64,000 nt of DNA from assembly GCA_965249765.1 (NCBI GenBank), contig CBDFMR010000005.1, forward strand, positions 1,798,001 to 1,862,000, read 5' to 3'. A program made the translations under genes and the position numbers. The notes beneath the pieces were generated by a model. That model searched no databases, was not told where the DNA came from, and was given only the letters and a program-made list of their open reading frames with translations. This document shows, one piece after another, positions 55,096 to 64,000 of this stretch; within the stretch, counting starts at the first letter, position 1, and each line of letters begins with the position of its first letter. This DNA is from CBDFMR01 sp965249765 (GTDB taxonomy: Bacteria > Bacteroidota > Bacteroidia > Chitinophagales > Saprospiraceae).

Positions 55096-56352
55096 ATGGC
55101 AAACCGTGATTATTTTTTGGATAGGTCGTATTTTAATCATCCAGTTAATAGAGATTTTCCGGATGTAGCACCTACCATGATCATCGTAATTCCCTCCTAT
55201 AACGAGCTCCATTTACTACACACCCTTAAGTCCCTAGACCAATGTCAGGGTAACTCAGTCTGTATTATTGTTGTCGTCAACTTCCCCGATAACGCTAAGA
55301 AAGAAATCAAGGCCAAGTCAAATTTATTAATTGAAGAATTGAAGCAATATTCTTCTGTCTCCAGACACAACATTTTCTTTATTGCTGCTTTTGATTTACC
55401 TTCAAAAATTGCTGGGGTTGGGCTGGCTCGAAAGATAGGAATGGACGAAGCATCTTTCTGGTATGACAGAATTTATAGATCCAATGGTCTTATAGTAGCC
55501 TTAGATGCAGATTGTACAGTTTCAGAAAATTATATCGAAGGCATCGAAAGACATTTTGATCAGAATCCCAAATCAAATGCAGCTTCCATATACTTCGAAC
55601 ACCCTCTTATCGACTTATCAGAACAGAATAGAAATGCCATCGTTGATTATGAGTTGCATTTGCGACTTTATATAGAGTATCAGCGTAAACTAAAATTGCC
55701 GTATGCTTATCATACCGTAGGCAGTAGTATGTCGGTGAGATCTGCCTCATACATTGCCATGGGAGGAATGAACAAACGCAAAGCCGGTGAAGACTTTTAC
55801 TTCATGCATAAGTTTACACATGATCAACATTTTGGCGAAATAAATGATATTACTGTATTTCCATCATCAAGGGTTTCAGATAGGGTACCTTTTGGTACTG
55901 GGAAGGCGGTGGGCATCTTGGTTAACACTCAGGATTCCAGTCAACATACTTACAATCCAATATCCTTTCTAATGATAAGATCGTTTTTTGACTCTATCGG
56001 AATAGGACAGAATGGTAAAGAACTCATAATTGATGGTGCAATAATTCCAGGCGATATTGGCAGCAAATTAGGTCTTCCCGAGACAAAAAAGAAGCTCAAA
56101 GAAATACAGCAAAACACATCTAGTCGCCAGAGTTTTGAGGGAAGATTCTACGCCTGGTTCAATGGATTTACATTAATGAAGGCGTTGCACTATTTAAGAG
56201 ATAATAGCAACGATAATTTACCAGTTTTAAAAGTTGCAAATAGTTTATCGAAGACTACTTTCGACACGAATTTAGATGCATTATCATATTTCAGAAATTT
56301 GCAAAAGCATTTAGATGAGAACTTTACTATCTCGAATAATGACTATAAATAA
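55096..56352 (+). CDS. Family 2-type glycosyltransferase
   Basis: 418 residues. The GT-A fold starts with MIIVIPSYNELHLLHTLKSL, and the metal-binding DxD appears as VALDADCTVSENYIEG. A later GEDFYFMHKF segment matches the ED motif of inverting GT2 enzymes, so a nucleotide-sugar donor is likely. No membrane helix is present. Acceptor and sugar are not predictable. It lies divergent from the WbqC-like gene. Its last 26 bases overlap the convergent serine hydrolase gene. Confidence 0.88.
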   Translation: MANRDYFLDRSYFNHPVNRDFPDVAPTMIIVIPSYNELHLLHTLKSLDQCQGNSVCIIVVVNFPDNAKKEIKAKSNLLIEELKQYSSVSRHNIFFIAAFDLPSKIAGVGLARKIGMDEASFWYDRIYRSNGLIVALDADCTVSENYIEGIERHFDQNPKSNAASIYFEHPLIDLSEQNRNAIVDYELHLRLYIEYQRKLKLPYAYHTVGSSMSVRSASYIAMGGMNKRKAGEDFYFMHKFTHDQHFGEINDITVFPSSRVSDRVPFGTGKAVGILVNTQDSSQHTYNPISFLMIRSFFDSIGIGQNGKELIIDGAIIPGDIGSKLGLPETKKKLKEIQQNTSSRQSFEGRFYAWFNGFTLMKALHYLRDNSNDNLPVLKVANSLSKTTFDTNLDALSYFRNLQKHLDENFTISNNDYK

Positions 56353-57361
56353 GTGGAAATATTGAATTGAGAACATCACCAGATTGTTGTTGATGTTGGT
56401 CATTTGAAACTTGAAAGCTTTGCAATGTTAAAACGACTAAGTCAATACTTGGAACCAATATGAGACACTGCCCGCCATATCCTTGAGCTGAATATATTTT
56501 GTCTTCTGTATAATTTGATACCCACCAAAAATTAGAATATCCTGATTTCAATTCTTTTACGTCAATTTGAGAAGTTTGAATTTTATTTATCCATTCCTGC
56601 GGTACAACTCTATTAGAATTCCAGATTCCAGAATTATTTAGAAGGATACCAATTTTCATTAAGTCTCTAGGTTTTAACTGAAGACTTATACCACCCATCG
56701 CTTGTTCACTGGGCGTAAATAACCATTCATAATCTTCAATACCTAAGGGAGAAAATAGTTCTCTGTTAGAAATTGAATCTAGAGGTTCACCCCATGCTCT
56801 GGTGATGCACTCTGATAGAACCTGGCTTCCAAGAGTGGAGTAGTTAAATTCAGTTCCAGGGGTAGAAGTCAATTCTTTGCTCAAGGCCTGTTTTGCTGGA
56901 TCTTGTATTAAGTTTCCTACAAACCCCCCTATTTCCTTGTCTTCATCCCATTCAATTCCCGATGTCATATTCAACAAATGAGAGATTTTCACTTTATCGG
57001 CTAAGTGAAGATTTTCTTCAGTAAAAAATTTTGAAACGAAGTCATCTTCTGACATTAAGTTCTTATCTATGGTAATGCCTGCCAAAATAGAAAGCACACC
57101 TTTAGACAATGATCGGACATGAATCAAATCCTCAGCCGTCTTCCCATGAAGATAATCTTCGATCACAATTTCTCCATCTTTGGCAACAAGCAAACTATAC
57201 ATTGATTCCATACTGGCACACTTCTCACGGACTTTCTCTAGGTTGTTTTCGCTGAGTACAGATGTAGTAGTTGACACATCAGGATCTGGAGTGGGGGACT
57301 TACATCCGATGAAACAAGCAACAACAATGACAATTAAATGATTTGTATTATATGATTTCAT
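56327..57361 (-). CDS. Serine hydrolase, beta-lactamase/PBP family (class C type)
   Basis: 344 residues. A lipobox-like CFIGC (Cys20) suggests an envelope lipoprotein. The catalytic S84-x-x-K87 is in VRSLSKGVLSILAG and the second motif is YSTLG in EFNYSTLGSQVL. The third element reads AQGYGGQCLILVPS, the form seen in esterase and DD-peptidase-like relatives, not beta-lactamases. The substrate is unknown. It is downstream of panB and mltG in the same direction (26-base gap). Its end overlaps the glycosyltransferase gene by 26 bases. Confidence 0.88.
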   Translation of the reverse strand: MKSYNTNHLIVIVVACFIGCKSPTPDPDVSTTTSVLSENNLEKVREKCASMESMYSLLVAKDGEIVIEDYLHGKTAEDLIHVRSLSKGVLSILAGITIDKNLMSEDDFVSKFFTEENLHLADKVKISHLLNMTSGIEWDEDKEIGGFVGNLIQDPAKQALSKELTSTPGTEFNYSTLGSQVLSECITRAWGEPLDSISNRELFSPLGIEDYEWLFTPSEQAMGGISLQLKPRDLMKIGILLNNSGIWNSNRVVPQEWINKIQTSQIDVKELKSGYSNFWWVSNYTEDKIYSAQGYGGQCLILVPSIDLVVLTLQSFQVSNDQHQQQSGDVLNSIFPLIYSHYSR

Positions 57362-57387
57362 TAATAGCGAGGTTTAAGAAATTGAAA

Positions 57388-58416
57388 TTACCGAATGCCT
57401 TCATTCTTTAAAAATCTCCAATAAGCCCGAGCATTGTTATTGTGTTCTTTTAGTGATCGTGCAAAGGCATGCTTTCCTGAGTAATCATCCTTTGCACAGA
57501 AATACAAATATTTATGCTCTTCCCTGTCAAGCACTCCATCAATGCTACTTATGCCAGGCATGCAAATAGGTCCAGGTGGTAAGCCTTCATAGATGTATGT
57601 ATTGTATGGAGAATCGATTTTGAGGTGTTTCTTTAAAATTCTTTTAAGACCAAATTCACGATGCGCAAATACAACCGTAGGATCGGCTTGCAACAGCATT
57701 CCTTTTTCAACCCTATTAAGGTAAACTCCGGCAACACGTGGTTTTTCTGACCGCACTCTAGTTTCCTTTTCCACAATGGAGGCGAGTGTATAGACTTCAG
57801 AAGGTGTTAGACTAATCTGCTCAGCCTTCTTTAGTCTACTATCGTTCCAAAACTTATCATGTTCTTCTTTCATCCTAGTCATCAAATCGTCTACACTCGT
57901 CGTCCACCAAAATTCGTAAGTATTGGGAATAAAAATGGACAGAATACTCTCGGGAGAATACCCAAGATCAGCCATTGCACTTGAGTCCTGTAAGTGAGAC
58001 AAAATCTCTACAGAATCAGGCTCTATGTATTTCCCGATCCTTCCTGATAGCTCTTCGAGCAGGCGCAAGCTGTTGATTACAAGTTTCACTGGAGTCTGAT
58101 TACCAGATCGAAGTCGACTCACCAACCCCTTGTTGTTCCAAGTACTGTCTATGACATAATTCCCTGGAGCTACAGTTCCTTGATCATACTTCATCAACTT
58201 AGACACTAATTTAAATGAACCAATGTCACTAACTATCTTTTTCTCTCCAAGAAGCGCTACTACATCGTCGAATTTACTGTAAGTCGGGATTTGAAGGTCA
58301 TAGCCTAATGCATCCGGATTGATGTTGGGCTTGTATATTTTTTGATACCCAAAATAGGCCGCCGCCAAGCCAATACAAAAAAGAAACAATACAGTCCATT
58401 TCAATATTTTCAACAT
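57388..58416 (-). CDS. mltG: Endolytic murein transglycosylase MltG
   Basis: 342 residues. A single N-terminal transmembrane helix (about 5-23), then a LysM-like region, and the YceG/MltG core with ASIVEKETRVRSEKPRVAGV (catalytic Glu), YLNRVEKGMLLQADPTVVFA and YNTYIYEGLPPGPICMPG. The enzyme cleaves nascent glycan strands at the inner membrane and sets their length. It is separated by three bases from panB upstream, a close linkage that makes one transcript likely, although their functions differ. Confidence 0.96.
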   Translation of the reverse strand: MLKILKWTVLFLFCIGLAAAYFGYQKIYKPNINPDALGYDLQIPTYSKFDDVVALLGEKKIVSDIGSFKLVSKLMKYDQGTVAPGNYVIDSTWNNKGLVSRLRSGNQTPVKLVINSLRLLEELSGRIGKYIEPDSVEILSHLQDSSAMADLGYSPESILSIFIPNTYEFWWTTSVDDLMTRMKEEHDKFWNDSRLKKAEQISLTPSEVYTLASIVEKETRVRSEKPRVAGVYLNRVEKGMLLQADPTVVFAHREFGLKRILKKHLKIDSPYNTYIYEGLPPGPICMPGISSIDGVLDREEHKYLYFCAKDDYSGKHAFARSLKEHNNNARAYWRFLKNEGIR

Positions 58417-58419
58417 ACC

Positions 58420-59238
58420 TTAGTACTGTTCCTTTTCATTTGGAAAATCTACATTCTTGACATCTTCAATGTACTTCTTGACTGCCCCTTGAATCAAATC
58501 GTACAATTCCAGGTAACGCCTTAAAAACCGTGGGTGAAATTCTTTGGTAAGACCCAGCAGATCATGCACAACTAATACCTGCCCATCAGTTTGATTGCTT
58601 GCACCTATTCCGATTGTTGGTATAGACAAAGACCTGGATACTTCACCAGCTAATTTTGCTGGTATTTTTTCCAGAACTATACCAAAGCATCCTAGTTCTT
58701 CCAATAGCTTGGCATCGGAAATTAACTTAGCCGCCTCTTCCTCCTCTTTGGCCCTGACTGTATAAGTACCAAATTTATAAATAGACTGAGGGGTGAGACC
58801 GAGGTGACCCATAACAGGTATGCCGGCTGATAATATTCTCGTTACGGATTCTGCAATCTCAGCTCCGCCTTCTATTTTAACAGCATGGGCACCCGCCTCC
58901 TTCATAATTCTGATGGCAGAACTTAATGCTTTTGTAGAGTTGCCCTGATATGTCCCGAAGGGTAGGTCAACTACAACAAGCGACCGCTTGACCGCTCGGA
59001 CAACGGACTGGGCATGGTAAATCATCTGATCCAAGGTAATGGGTAAAGTCGTCTCATGACCCGCCATTACATTAGATGCAGAATCCCCAACAAGGATGAC
59101 ATCGATACCGGCTGAGTCAACGATGCGAGCAATGCTGTAATCATATGCTGTAAGCATAGAAATTTTCTCACCCGATTCCTTCATTGCTTGGAGGACATGA
59201 GTCGTAACTCTTTTTACGGTCTTTTTGGCTGTTGACAT
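58420..59238 (-). CDS. panB: 3-methyl-2-oxobutanoate hydroxymethyltransferase
   Basis: 272 residues, standard PanB length. The metal and substrate sites are visible in ISMLTAYDYSIARIVDSAG, DVILVGDSASNVMAGHETTL and AGAHAVKIEGG, with PVMGHLGLTPQSIYKFGTY and TIGIGASNQTDGQVLVVHDL following. PanB adds a hydroxymethyl group from methylene-tetrahydrofolate to ketoisovalerate, the first step to pantothenate. panC is not adjacent. It heads a panB-mltG-serine hydrolase run on the minus strand. Confidence 0.97.
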   Translation of the reverse strand: MSTAKKTVKRVTTHVLQAMKESGEKISMLTAYDYSIARIVDSAGIDVILVGDSASNVMAGHETTLPITLDQMIYHAQSVVRAVKRSLVVVDLPFGTYQGNSTKALSSAIRIMKEAGAHAVKIEGGAEIAESVTRILSAGIPVMGHLGLTPQSIYKFGTYTVRAKEEEEAAKLISDAKLLEELGCFGIVLEKIPAKLAGEVSRSLSIPTIGIGASNQTDGQVLVVHDLLGLTKEFHPRFLRRYLELYDLIQGAVKKYIEDVKNVDFPNEKEQY

Positions 59239-59341
59239 TACACTCTATTTCTTCAATGATAACATAATTCCTTAATGAGACAAAATTATTCATTTGTCAT
59301 GAGTACGATAGGATAAAGATTCATCAATTGACAAATTAGCT

Positions 59342-59349
59342 TAAATTTG
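59342..59349 (+). promoter_or_regulatory. Candidate -7 element of the DUF4249-like lipoprotein gene
   Basis: TAAATTTG fits TAnnTTTG. The nearest TTG upstream (59328-59330) is too close for a proper -33 element, so confidence is low. Confidence 0.3.
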
Positions 59350-59376
59350 TCCTCTTCAATGAAAATCTTGAATTCT

Positions 59377-60339
59377 ATGAACAAATTCTGGTTATTGTTA
59401 TCATTTGTCGTCATTGCCTCATGTGACAATATGCTAGATTTGGTGGAAGACTACAAAGACATTCCTATTGTCTATGGATTACTGAGTTCGACCGACACTG
59501 CACAATACTTCAGAGTAGAGAAGGCCTTTCTTAGTAGTAATACATCAGCCTTGGAAATAGCCCAGAATCCTGATTCTCTCTATTATGACAATGCCACTGT
59601 ATCCATTGTAAGGAGTTCTACAGGTGAGGAATTTGTTCTTCATCGTGTTGATGGCAATACGGAAGGGTATGTAAGGGATCAAGGAGTTTTTGCCCAAGCA
59701 CCCAATTATCTCTATAAAATTCATACCACTGACCTTAATCTACAGGACGAGGTCAATTATGAATTTAGATTGAAAAGAGATGAAACATCTCCGTTAGTTA
59801 CAGTAGATGCCACCTTGGTGGGTCCACCAACATTGCGACGTCCTACTGAGAATGGGACATTGGGGTTTGTATATCAGGGAGATACTGAGTTTTCGTGGTT
59901 ATCTAGTCCATCAGGTAAAGTTTTTGATGTAACAGTCAAAATCAATTATAGTGAAATAAAGGATGCTGTATTGGTAGATAAGTCGTTATACTGGAAAGTA
60001 GCTACCAACGTAGAAGAGAAGGAAGTATTCGTTAATGGAGTTAACTTTTATTCATTTATGGCCTCTTCACTTAACGAAGATCCTAACATCATAAGAGTAT
60101 TGAAAAACGCCGATGTCATTTTGGACTCTGGAGGCATCGATGTCCTCCGATATGTACAAGTTGGTCAGGCAAATCTAGGCATAACCAGTTCTCAAGACAT
60201 CCCTATTTATTCCAATCTATCAGAGGGAAGAGGGTTATTTTCATCCAAACACAGATTCGTTAAGCCTGGAATACCATTTACAGAACTAACTCAAGATTCA
60301 TTGAGTAATGGGATTTTCACAAAACACTTGAATTTCTAG
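59377..60339 (+). CDS. DUF4249-like lipoprotein
   Basis: About 320 residues from ATG 59377 (an in-frame ATG lies at 59359 and a TTG at 59347). The N-terminal MNKFWLLLSFVVIASCDN is a signal with a lipobox ending in Cys16, so the later start fits best. The mature part (KDIPIVYGLLSSTDTAQYFR) is typical of Bacteroidota DUF4249-type surface lipoproteins encoded near TonB receptors, mostly beta. No receptor gene is adjacent. Function unknown. The neighbours are panB (divergent) and dnaK. Confidence 0.7.
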   Translation: MNKFWLLLSFVVIASCDNMLDLVEDYKDIPIVYGLLSSTDTAQYFRVEKAFLSSNTSALEIAQNPDSLYYDNATVSIVRSSTGEEFVLHRVDGNTEGYVRDQGVFAQAPNYLYKIHTTDLNLQDEVNYEFRLKRDETSPLVTVDATLVGPPTLRRPTENGTLGFVYQGDTEFSWLSSPSGKVFDVTVKINYSEIKDAVLVDKSLYWKVATNVEEKEVFVNGVNFYSFMASSLNEDPNIIRVLKNADVILDSGGIDVLRYVQVGQANLGITSSQDIPIYSNLSEGRGLFSSKHRFVKPGIPFTELTQDSLSNGIFTKHLNF

Positions 60340-60493
60340 AGTGACGTTTTGTCATATCTATTTGGCTTAATTTCTGACATAATCCCACTTTTTTCTGTCA
60401 ATAGATGACTCATTTACCGTGTTTATGGCTTGGCACAGCTATTGACATACATTTCCTAGAATTGAAATTTATAATTAAACAAATACGATATAA

Positions 60494-62407
60494 ATGGGAA
60501 AAATTATAGGCATCGACTTAGGTACCACGAATTCATGTGTCTCCGTAATGGAGGGCAATGAACCAGTAGTGATACCTAATGATGAAGGAAGAAGGACCAC
60601 ACCGTCGGTAGTGGCATTTATGGATAATGGTGAGAGGAAAATTGGAGATCCAGCCAAAAGACAGGCTATTACCAACCCAACTCGTACGATTTCTTCTATC
60701 AAGAGATTTATGGGTCTCAGGTACAACGAGGCCAAGGTAGAGATGGCTAGATCGCCATTCAAGGTAATCAAAGGAGATAATGATACGATCAGGGTAGAAA
60801 TCGATGGTAGACAATACACTGCGCAAGAGATAAGCGCAATGGTACTTCAGAAAATGAAAAAAACGGCTGAAGATTTCTTAGGTACTGAAGTGACAGAAGC
60901 TGTCGTTACAGTGCCAGCTTATTTCAATGACTCACAGAGACAGGCTACCAAAGAAGCAGGTGAAATTGCAGGACTGACAGTCAAAAGAATCATCAATGAA
61001 CCTACAGCTGCAGCTCTAGCTTATGGTCTTGATAAGAAAAACAAAGATATCACGATAGCTGTATATGATCTTGGTGGTGGCACATTTGACGTTAGCATTC
61101 TAGAGTTAGGTGATGGTGTCTTTGAGGTCAAATCTACAAATGGAGACACACACCTTGGAGGAGATGACTTTGATCAAGTCATTATAGATTGGCTAGCAGA
61201 ATCTTTTAAAGATCATGAGGCAATCGACCTTAGAAAAGATCCGATGGCATTGCAAAGATTAAAGGATGCCGCTGAGAAAGCTAAAATCGAATTATCAGCA
61301 TCAGCAGAGACTGAGATCAACCTTCCATATGTGACCGCTGTCGACGGAGTACCTAAGCACCTTGTCTTGAAGTTGACTCGATCAAAATTTGAGCAACTTG
61401 CGGACGGTCTTGTGCAACGTACACTGAAGCCTTGTGAGGAAGCATTGAAAGATTCTGGCTTGTCAAAGGCTGAGATAGATGAAGTAATCCTCGTCGGAGG
61501 ATCAACAAGGATTCCAAAAATACAAGAAGCGGTAGAAGGATTTTTTGGGAAAAAGCCTAGCAAGGGGGTTAATCCCGATGAGGTAGTTGCCGTAGGAGCA
61601 GCTATCCAGGGAGGAGTATTGAGTGGTGATGTTCAAGATGTACTTTTGCTTGATGTAACTCCATTGTCTATGGGTATTGAAACCATGGGTGGTGTTTACG
61701 ATGTCGTCATTGAATCCAATTCGACAATTCCTACAAAAAAATCTAAGGTTTACTCCACAGCAGCTGACAACCAACCAAGTGTAGAAGTACACATTCTCCA
61801 AGGAGAGAGACCCATGGCTAATGACAATAGACCCATTGGCAGGTTCATTCTTGACGGTATTCCACCTGCACCCCGTGGAGTTCCTCAAGTTGAGGTGACT
61901 TTCGATATGGATGCAAATGGCATCCTCAATGTATCTGCCAAGGACAAGGGTACTGGTAAAGAGCAGAACATCAGGATAGAAGCATCTACCGGTCTATCTA
62001 AGGAAGAGATAGAGAAAATGAAAGCAGAGGCTGCAGCAAATGCAGATACAGATAAGGCAACGCGTGATAGGGCTGACAAGATGAACACTGCTGATAGTCT
62101 GATATTCCAGACAGAAAAGCAAATGAGTGAATACGGGGATAAAATCCCTGAAGACAAGAAAGGTCCTATCAATGAGGCTCTTGATAAGTTGAAAGATGCC
62201 CATAAGTCAGAAAACCTTGATGCCATAGATACGGCTATGAATGATATGAATACGGCATGGCAAGCTGCGAGTCAGGACATTTATCAAGCTAGTCAGGAGG
62301 CACAAGCCAATGGAGAGGTACCAGCGACCGAGAATGATTCTACATCTGATTCAGGTGAGAGTGAAGAGGTGACAGATGTCGAATTTGAAGAGGTGGATGA
62401 TAAGTAA
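60494..62407 (+). CDS. dnaK: Chaperone DnaK (Hsp70)
   Basis: 637 residues, full length. It opens MGKIIGIDLGTTNSCVSVME and has IINEPTAAALAYGLDKK, the phosphate loop DLGGGTFDVSILELGDG, VGGSTRIPKIQEAV, and the substrate-binding domain with DVTPLSMGIETMGG. The C-terminal tail is acidic (SEEVTDVEFEEVDDK). It uses ATP to hold unfolded proteins together with DnaJ and GrpE; neither gene is next to it. I saw no CIRCE element upstream. A strong terminator follows. Confidence 0.98.
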   Translation: MGKIIGIDLGTTNSCVSVMEGNEPVVIPNDEGRRTTPSVVAFMDNGERKIGDPAKRQAITNPTRTISSIKRFMGLRYNEAKVEMARSPFKVIKGDNDTIRVEIDGRQYTAQEISAMVLQKMKKTAEDFLGTEVTEAVVTVPAYFNDSQRQATKEAGEIAGLTVKRIINEPTAAALAYGLDKKNKDITIAVYDLGGGTFDVSILELGDGVFEVKSTNGDTHLGGDDFDQVIIDWLAESFKDHEAIDLRKDPMALQRLKDAAEKAKIELSASAETEINLPYVTAVDGVPKHLVLKLTRSKFEQLADGLVQRTLKPCEEALKDSGLSKAEIDEVILVGGSTRIPKIQEAVEGFFGKKPSKGVNPDEVVAVGAAIQGGVLSGDVQDVLLLDVTPLSMGIETMGGVYDVVIESNSTIPTKKSKVYSTAADNQPSVEVHILQGERPMANDNRPIGRFILDGIPPAPRGVPQVEVTFDMDANGILNVSAKDKGTGKEQNIRIEASTGLSKEEIEKMKAEAAANADTDKATRDRADKMNTADSLIFQTEKQMSEYGDKIPEDKKGPINEALDKLKDAHKSENLDAIDTAMNDMNTAWQAASQDIYQASQEAQANGEVPATENDSTSDSGESEEVTDVEFEEVDDK

Positions 62408-62430
62408 TCTATATTACTAGATAACAATAC

Positions 62431-62466
62431 AACCCCCTAAAGAAATATTTCTTTAGGGGGTTTTTT
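62431..62466 (+). terminator. Strong intrinsic terminator of dnaK
   Basis: A perfect 16-bp palindrome (AACCCCCTAAAGAAAT and its complement at 62431-62462) is followed by an unbroken T-run (62461-62466). It lies 23 bases past the dnaK stop. It is symmetric, so it could also act on the opposite strand, but the A-run there is shorter. Confidence 0.95.
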
Positions 62467-62478
62467 AATTCAGCATAC

Positions 62479-62507
62479 TTGGAAAGGAATGAGGTCGTTT
62501 ACTTTTG
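62479..62507 (+). promoter_or_regulatory. Bacteroidota promoter of the DUF5686 gene
   Basis: TTG (62479-62481), 18 bases, then TACTTTTG (62500-62507), a clean match to the Bacteroidota sigma consensus. Its ATG lies 26 bases downstream at 62534. Confidence 0.7.
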
Positions 62508-62533
62508 TGTTGAAAGCATATGCCAGCAATTAT

Positions 62534-64000
62534 ATGAAATATTTTTTCTTCACCCTATTCACACTTATTTCGATGCAGATCTCTGCTCAGTTTGCAGGGA
62601 CAGTGGTATCTCAAGAAGGCGAACCATTGCCATATGCCTCTGTATACATTAAAGAGACTTCCATCGGAACTTGCACCAATGAAGCCGGAAAATTTGAACT
62701 AGATATAGATTCTGTCGAATGCACCATCATGGTCAGCTACATTGGCTATAAGACTCTGCAATATTCCTGTACTGAACTTATTAGTAGTGGTGACTTAGTC
62801 ATCATCATGAAGCGACAAAATTACTCCACACCACAGATAGAGATTGTGGCAGGCGAAGATCCAGCATACGCCGTCATGAGGAAGGCAATAAAACGAAGGG
62901 AGGAGCATCATGAGAAGATAAAGAAATATGATGCTGACATGTACATCAAGGGAACGGTAAAAATTCTGGATGCACCAGAAAAGTTTCTTGGGAGATCAAC
63001 GGATAGGTTATCAGAATATCTTGATTCAACTGGACAGGGTCTGATTTACCTTAGTGAATCAAAATCTAGATACTATCATCTTGCTCCGCATAGGCGTAAA
63101 GAAGTCATGTACGCTTCTAAGGTGAGTGGTGCTGAGAATGGAATCAGCTTCAATATGTATGAAACAGCCGATATAGATTTTTATGATGAGTACATTGAAT
63201 TTGGAAGAAGTCTGATTTCACCATTGGCAGATGTAGCGTTCTCATACTATAGATTTAGACATGATGGATCATTTACAGATGAGGAAGGAAGGAAGATAAA
63301 CCGGATAAAAGTTATCCCTAAAAAAAATAGGTCGCCTTCGTTTTTTGGTACAATTTATATAATAGAAGATAGCTGGAACCTCTATGGTACAGAGCTGTCA
63401 TTTACGGGGAAGGCATCGAAAGAGGCATTTTTTGATACCATTTCAGTATCCCAGACATTTATTCCTTCAGTGGAAGGCTGGTTATTATTTACTCAACGTC
63501 TTGATTTTTCTGCTCATTTATTCACATTTAAGTTTACTGGTAGGTTTACTTATAGTTTTTCTAGCTTTGATCTCAACCCGTCATGGGATGATGATTTTAT
63601 GGATAATGAGATTCTCAACATCGATAAAGCAGCAAGCAAAAAGTCATCTGAATTTTGGGACCTTTCCAGACCAATTCCTCTGAGCATAGAAGAAAAAGAA
63701 GATTATACAAGAAAAGACAGCCTTGAAACTCTTTGGAAGTCAAAACATTACTTGGATTCTGTCGACAGGATCAGCAATGCACTTTCGTGGACGGATTTGA
63801 TATTCGGATATACAAGACGAGAATCGTTCAAAAACAAGGAATACACCTTCAAGTCCCCATTAACATCACTACAATTTAACCCAGTCGAAGGGTTCACATC
63901 TACTTTTTCTCTGGACTATAGGGATTGGAATGAATCCTTTACAGGCTATTTTAAAGTAAAGCCAGAAGTGTCTTATGGTTTCGCTGATAGGAAAATGAAA
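62534..64000 (+). CDS. DUF5686 outer-membrane protein with carboxypeptidase-like regulatory domain (start; runs off the window)
   Basis: The frame is open from ATG 62534 to the end of the window (489 residues seen). A signal peptide (about 1-19, ending SAQF) is followed by a CarboxypepD_reg-like domain: TVVSQEGEPLPYASVYIKET, SIGTCTNEAGKFELDID and MVSYIGYKTLQYSC, a beta-sandwich seen at the front of TonB-dependent receptors and in DUF5686 proteins. The next part (AYAVMRKAIKRREEHHEKIK, KYDADMYIKGTVKI) is the characteristic start of DUF5686, which usually runs to 800 residues and ends in a barrel. Function unknown. Confidence 0.85.
   Translation, partial: MKYFFFTLFTLISMQISAQFAGTVVSQEGEPLPYASVYIKETSIGTCTNEAGKFELDIDSVECTIMVSYIGYKTLQYSCTELISSGDLVIIMKRQNYSTPQIEIVAGEDPAYAVMRKAIKRREEHHEKIKKYDADMYIKGTVKILDAPEKFLGRSTDRLSEYLDSTGQGLIYLSESKSRYYHLAPHRRKEVMYASKVSGAENGISFNMYETADIDFYDEYIEFGRSLISPLADVAFSYYRFRHDGSFTDEEGRKINRIKVIPKKNRSPSFFGTIYIIEDSWNLYGTELSFTGKASKEAFFDTISVSQTFIPSVEGWLLFTQRLDFSAHLFTFKFTGRFTYSFSSFDLNPSWDDDFMDNEILNIDKAASKKSSEFWDLSRPIPLSIEEKEDYTRKDSLETLWKSKHYLDSVDRISNALSWTDLIFGYTRRESFKNKEYTFKSPLTSLQFNPVEGFTSTFSLDYRDWNESFTGYFKVKPEVSYGFADRKMK

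Noticed and set aside
60442..60475. TTGACA (60442) and TATAAT (60470) before dnaK as a sigma-70 promoter
   Set aside because: The spacing is 22 bases, too long for a classical promoter, and Bacteroidota use a different consensus. No CIRCE or other heat-shock element was seen.
62431..62462. The long palindrome after dnaK as an operator
   Set aside because: It is followed by a T-run and positioned just after the stop codon, which fits an intrinsic terminator better.
1..64000. tRNA, rRNA, CRISPR arrays, transposases, prophage or attachment sites
   Set aside because: I looked for them along the window and saw none; a dedicated covariance-model or HMM search would be needed to exclude small RNAs.

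Overview
The window is a 64 kb piece of a Bacteroidota chromosome, AT-rich and gene-dense. The evidence is consistent: a type IX secretion sorting tail, TamL/TamB, DUF4296, DUF4249-like and DUF5686 proteins, many short lipoproteins, an ECF sigma factor paired with a membrane-anchored beta-barrel protein, almost no Shine-Dalgarno sequences, and upstream elements of the Bacteroidota TAnnTTTG type. A Saprospiria- or Cytophagia-like, possibly marine, organism is my best guess, but no rRNA is present to settle it. I saw no tRNA, rRNA, CRISPR array, intact insertion sequence, prophage or origin. This is mostly ordinary core chromosome.

Layout. 1-473: start of typA. 571-2294: a patch of two decayed genes, an M43-type metalloprotease fragment and a multiply frameshifted TRAP substrate-binding protein. 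2362-8933: MazG-like pyrophosphatase, a lipoprotein, an ECF sigma factor with its trans-envelope partner, an amphipathic-repeat protein divergent from a coiled-coil protein, and an outer-membrane barrel. 9083-13385: fatty acid hydroxylase family, a rhodanese/oxidoreductase pair, and a porin/FMN-binding pair. 13413-21418: tamL divergent from an rRNA methyltransferase with start codons one base apart, a TlpA-type thioredoxin lipoprotein, purL and an unrecognised alpha-helical protein. 21477-26451: sixA, a DUF4296 lipoprotein, a PhoB/PhoR-like two-component system, an M23 peptidase and folP. 26672-38440: tamB, a TonB-like protein, an NhaC antiporter with an unusual exported N-terminal domain, an FG-GAP/T9SS protein, a YggS-family PLP protein and a deoxynucleoside kinase.

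38620-48247: a LolD-like ATPase, PduO-type cobalamin adenosyltransferase, a PgpH-like HD phosphodiesterase, a DUF6580 membrane protein, marC divergent from an Lrp/AsnC regulator, a YdeI/DUF1801 gene interrupted by one amber codon, a lipoprotein, a nitronate monooxygenase, and a ribA/mmcQ/FAD-oxidoreductase run. 48384-64000: a 2021-residue alpha-2-macroglobulin, WbqC-like protein, glycosyltransferase, serine hydrolase, mltG, panB, a lipoprotein, dnaK with a strong terminator, and the start of a DUF5686 outer-membrane protein.

The main functional theme is envelope biogenesis and defence: TamL/TamB, TonB, M23, MltG, A2M, LolD-like ATPase, porins and lipoproteins, mixed with housekeeping metabolism (purL, folP, panB, ribA, pduO, deoxynucleoside kinase). 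I did not find a clearly new multi-gene system. The most notable items are the sigma/barrel pair, the NhaC fusion, the porin/flavoprotein pair with a candidate operator, the marC-lrp operator region, the local gene decay at 571-2294 and the single-codon break at 44149.
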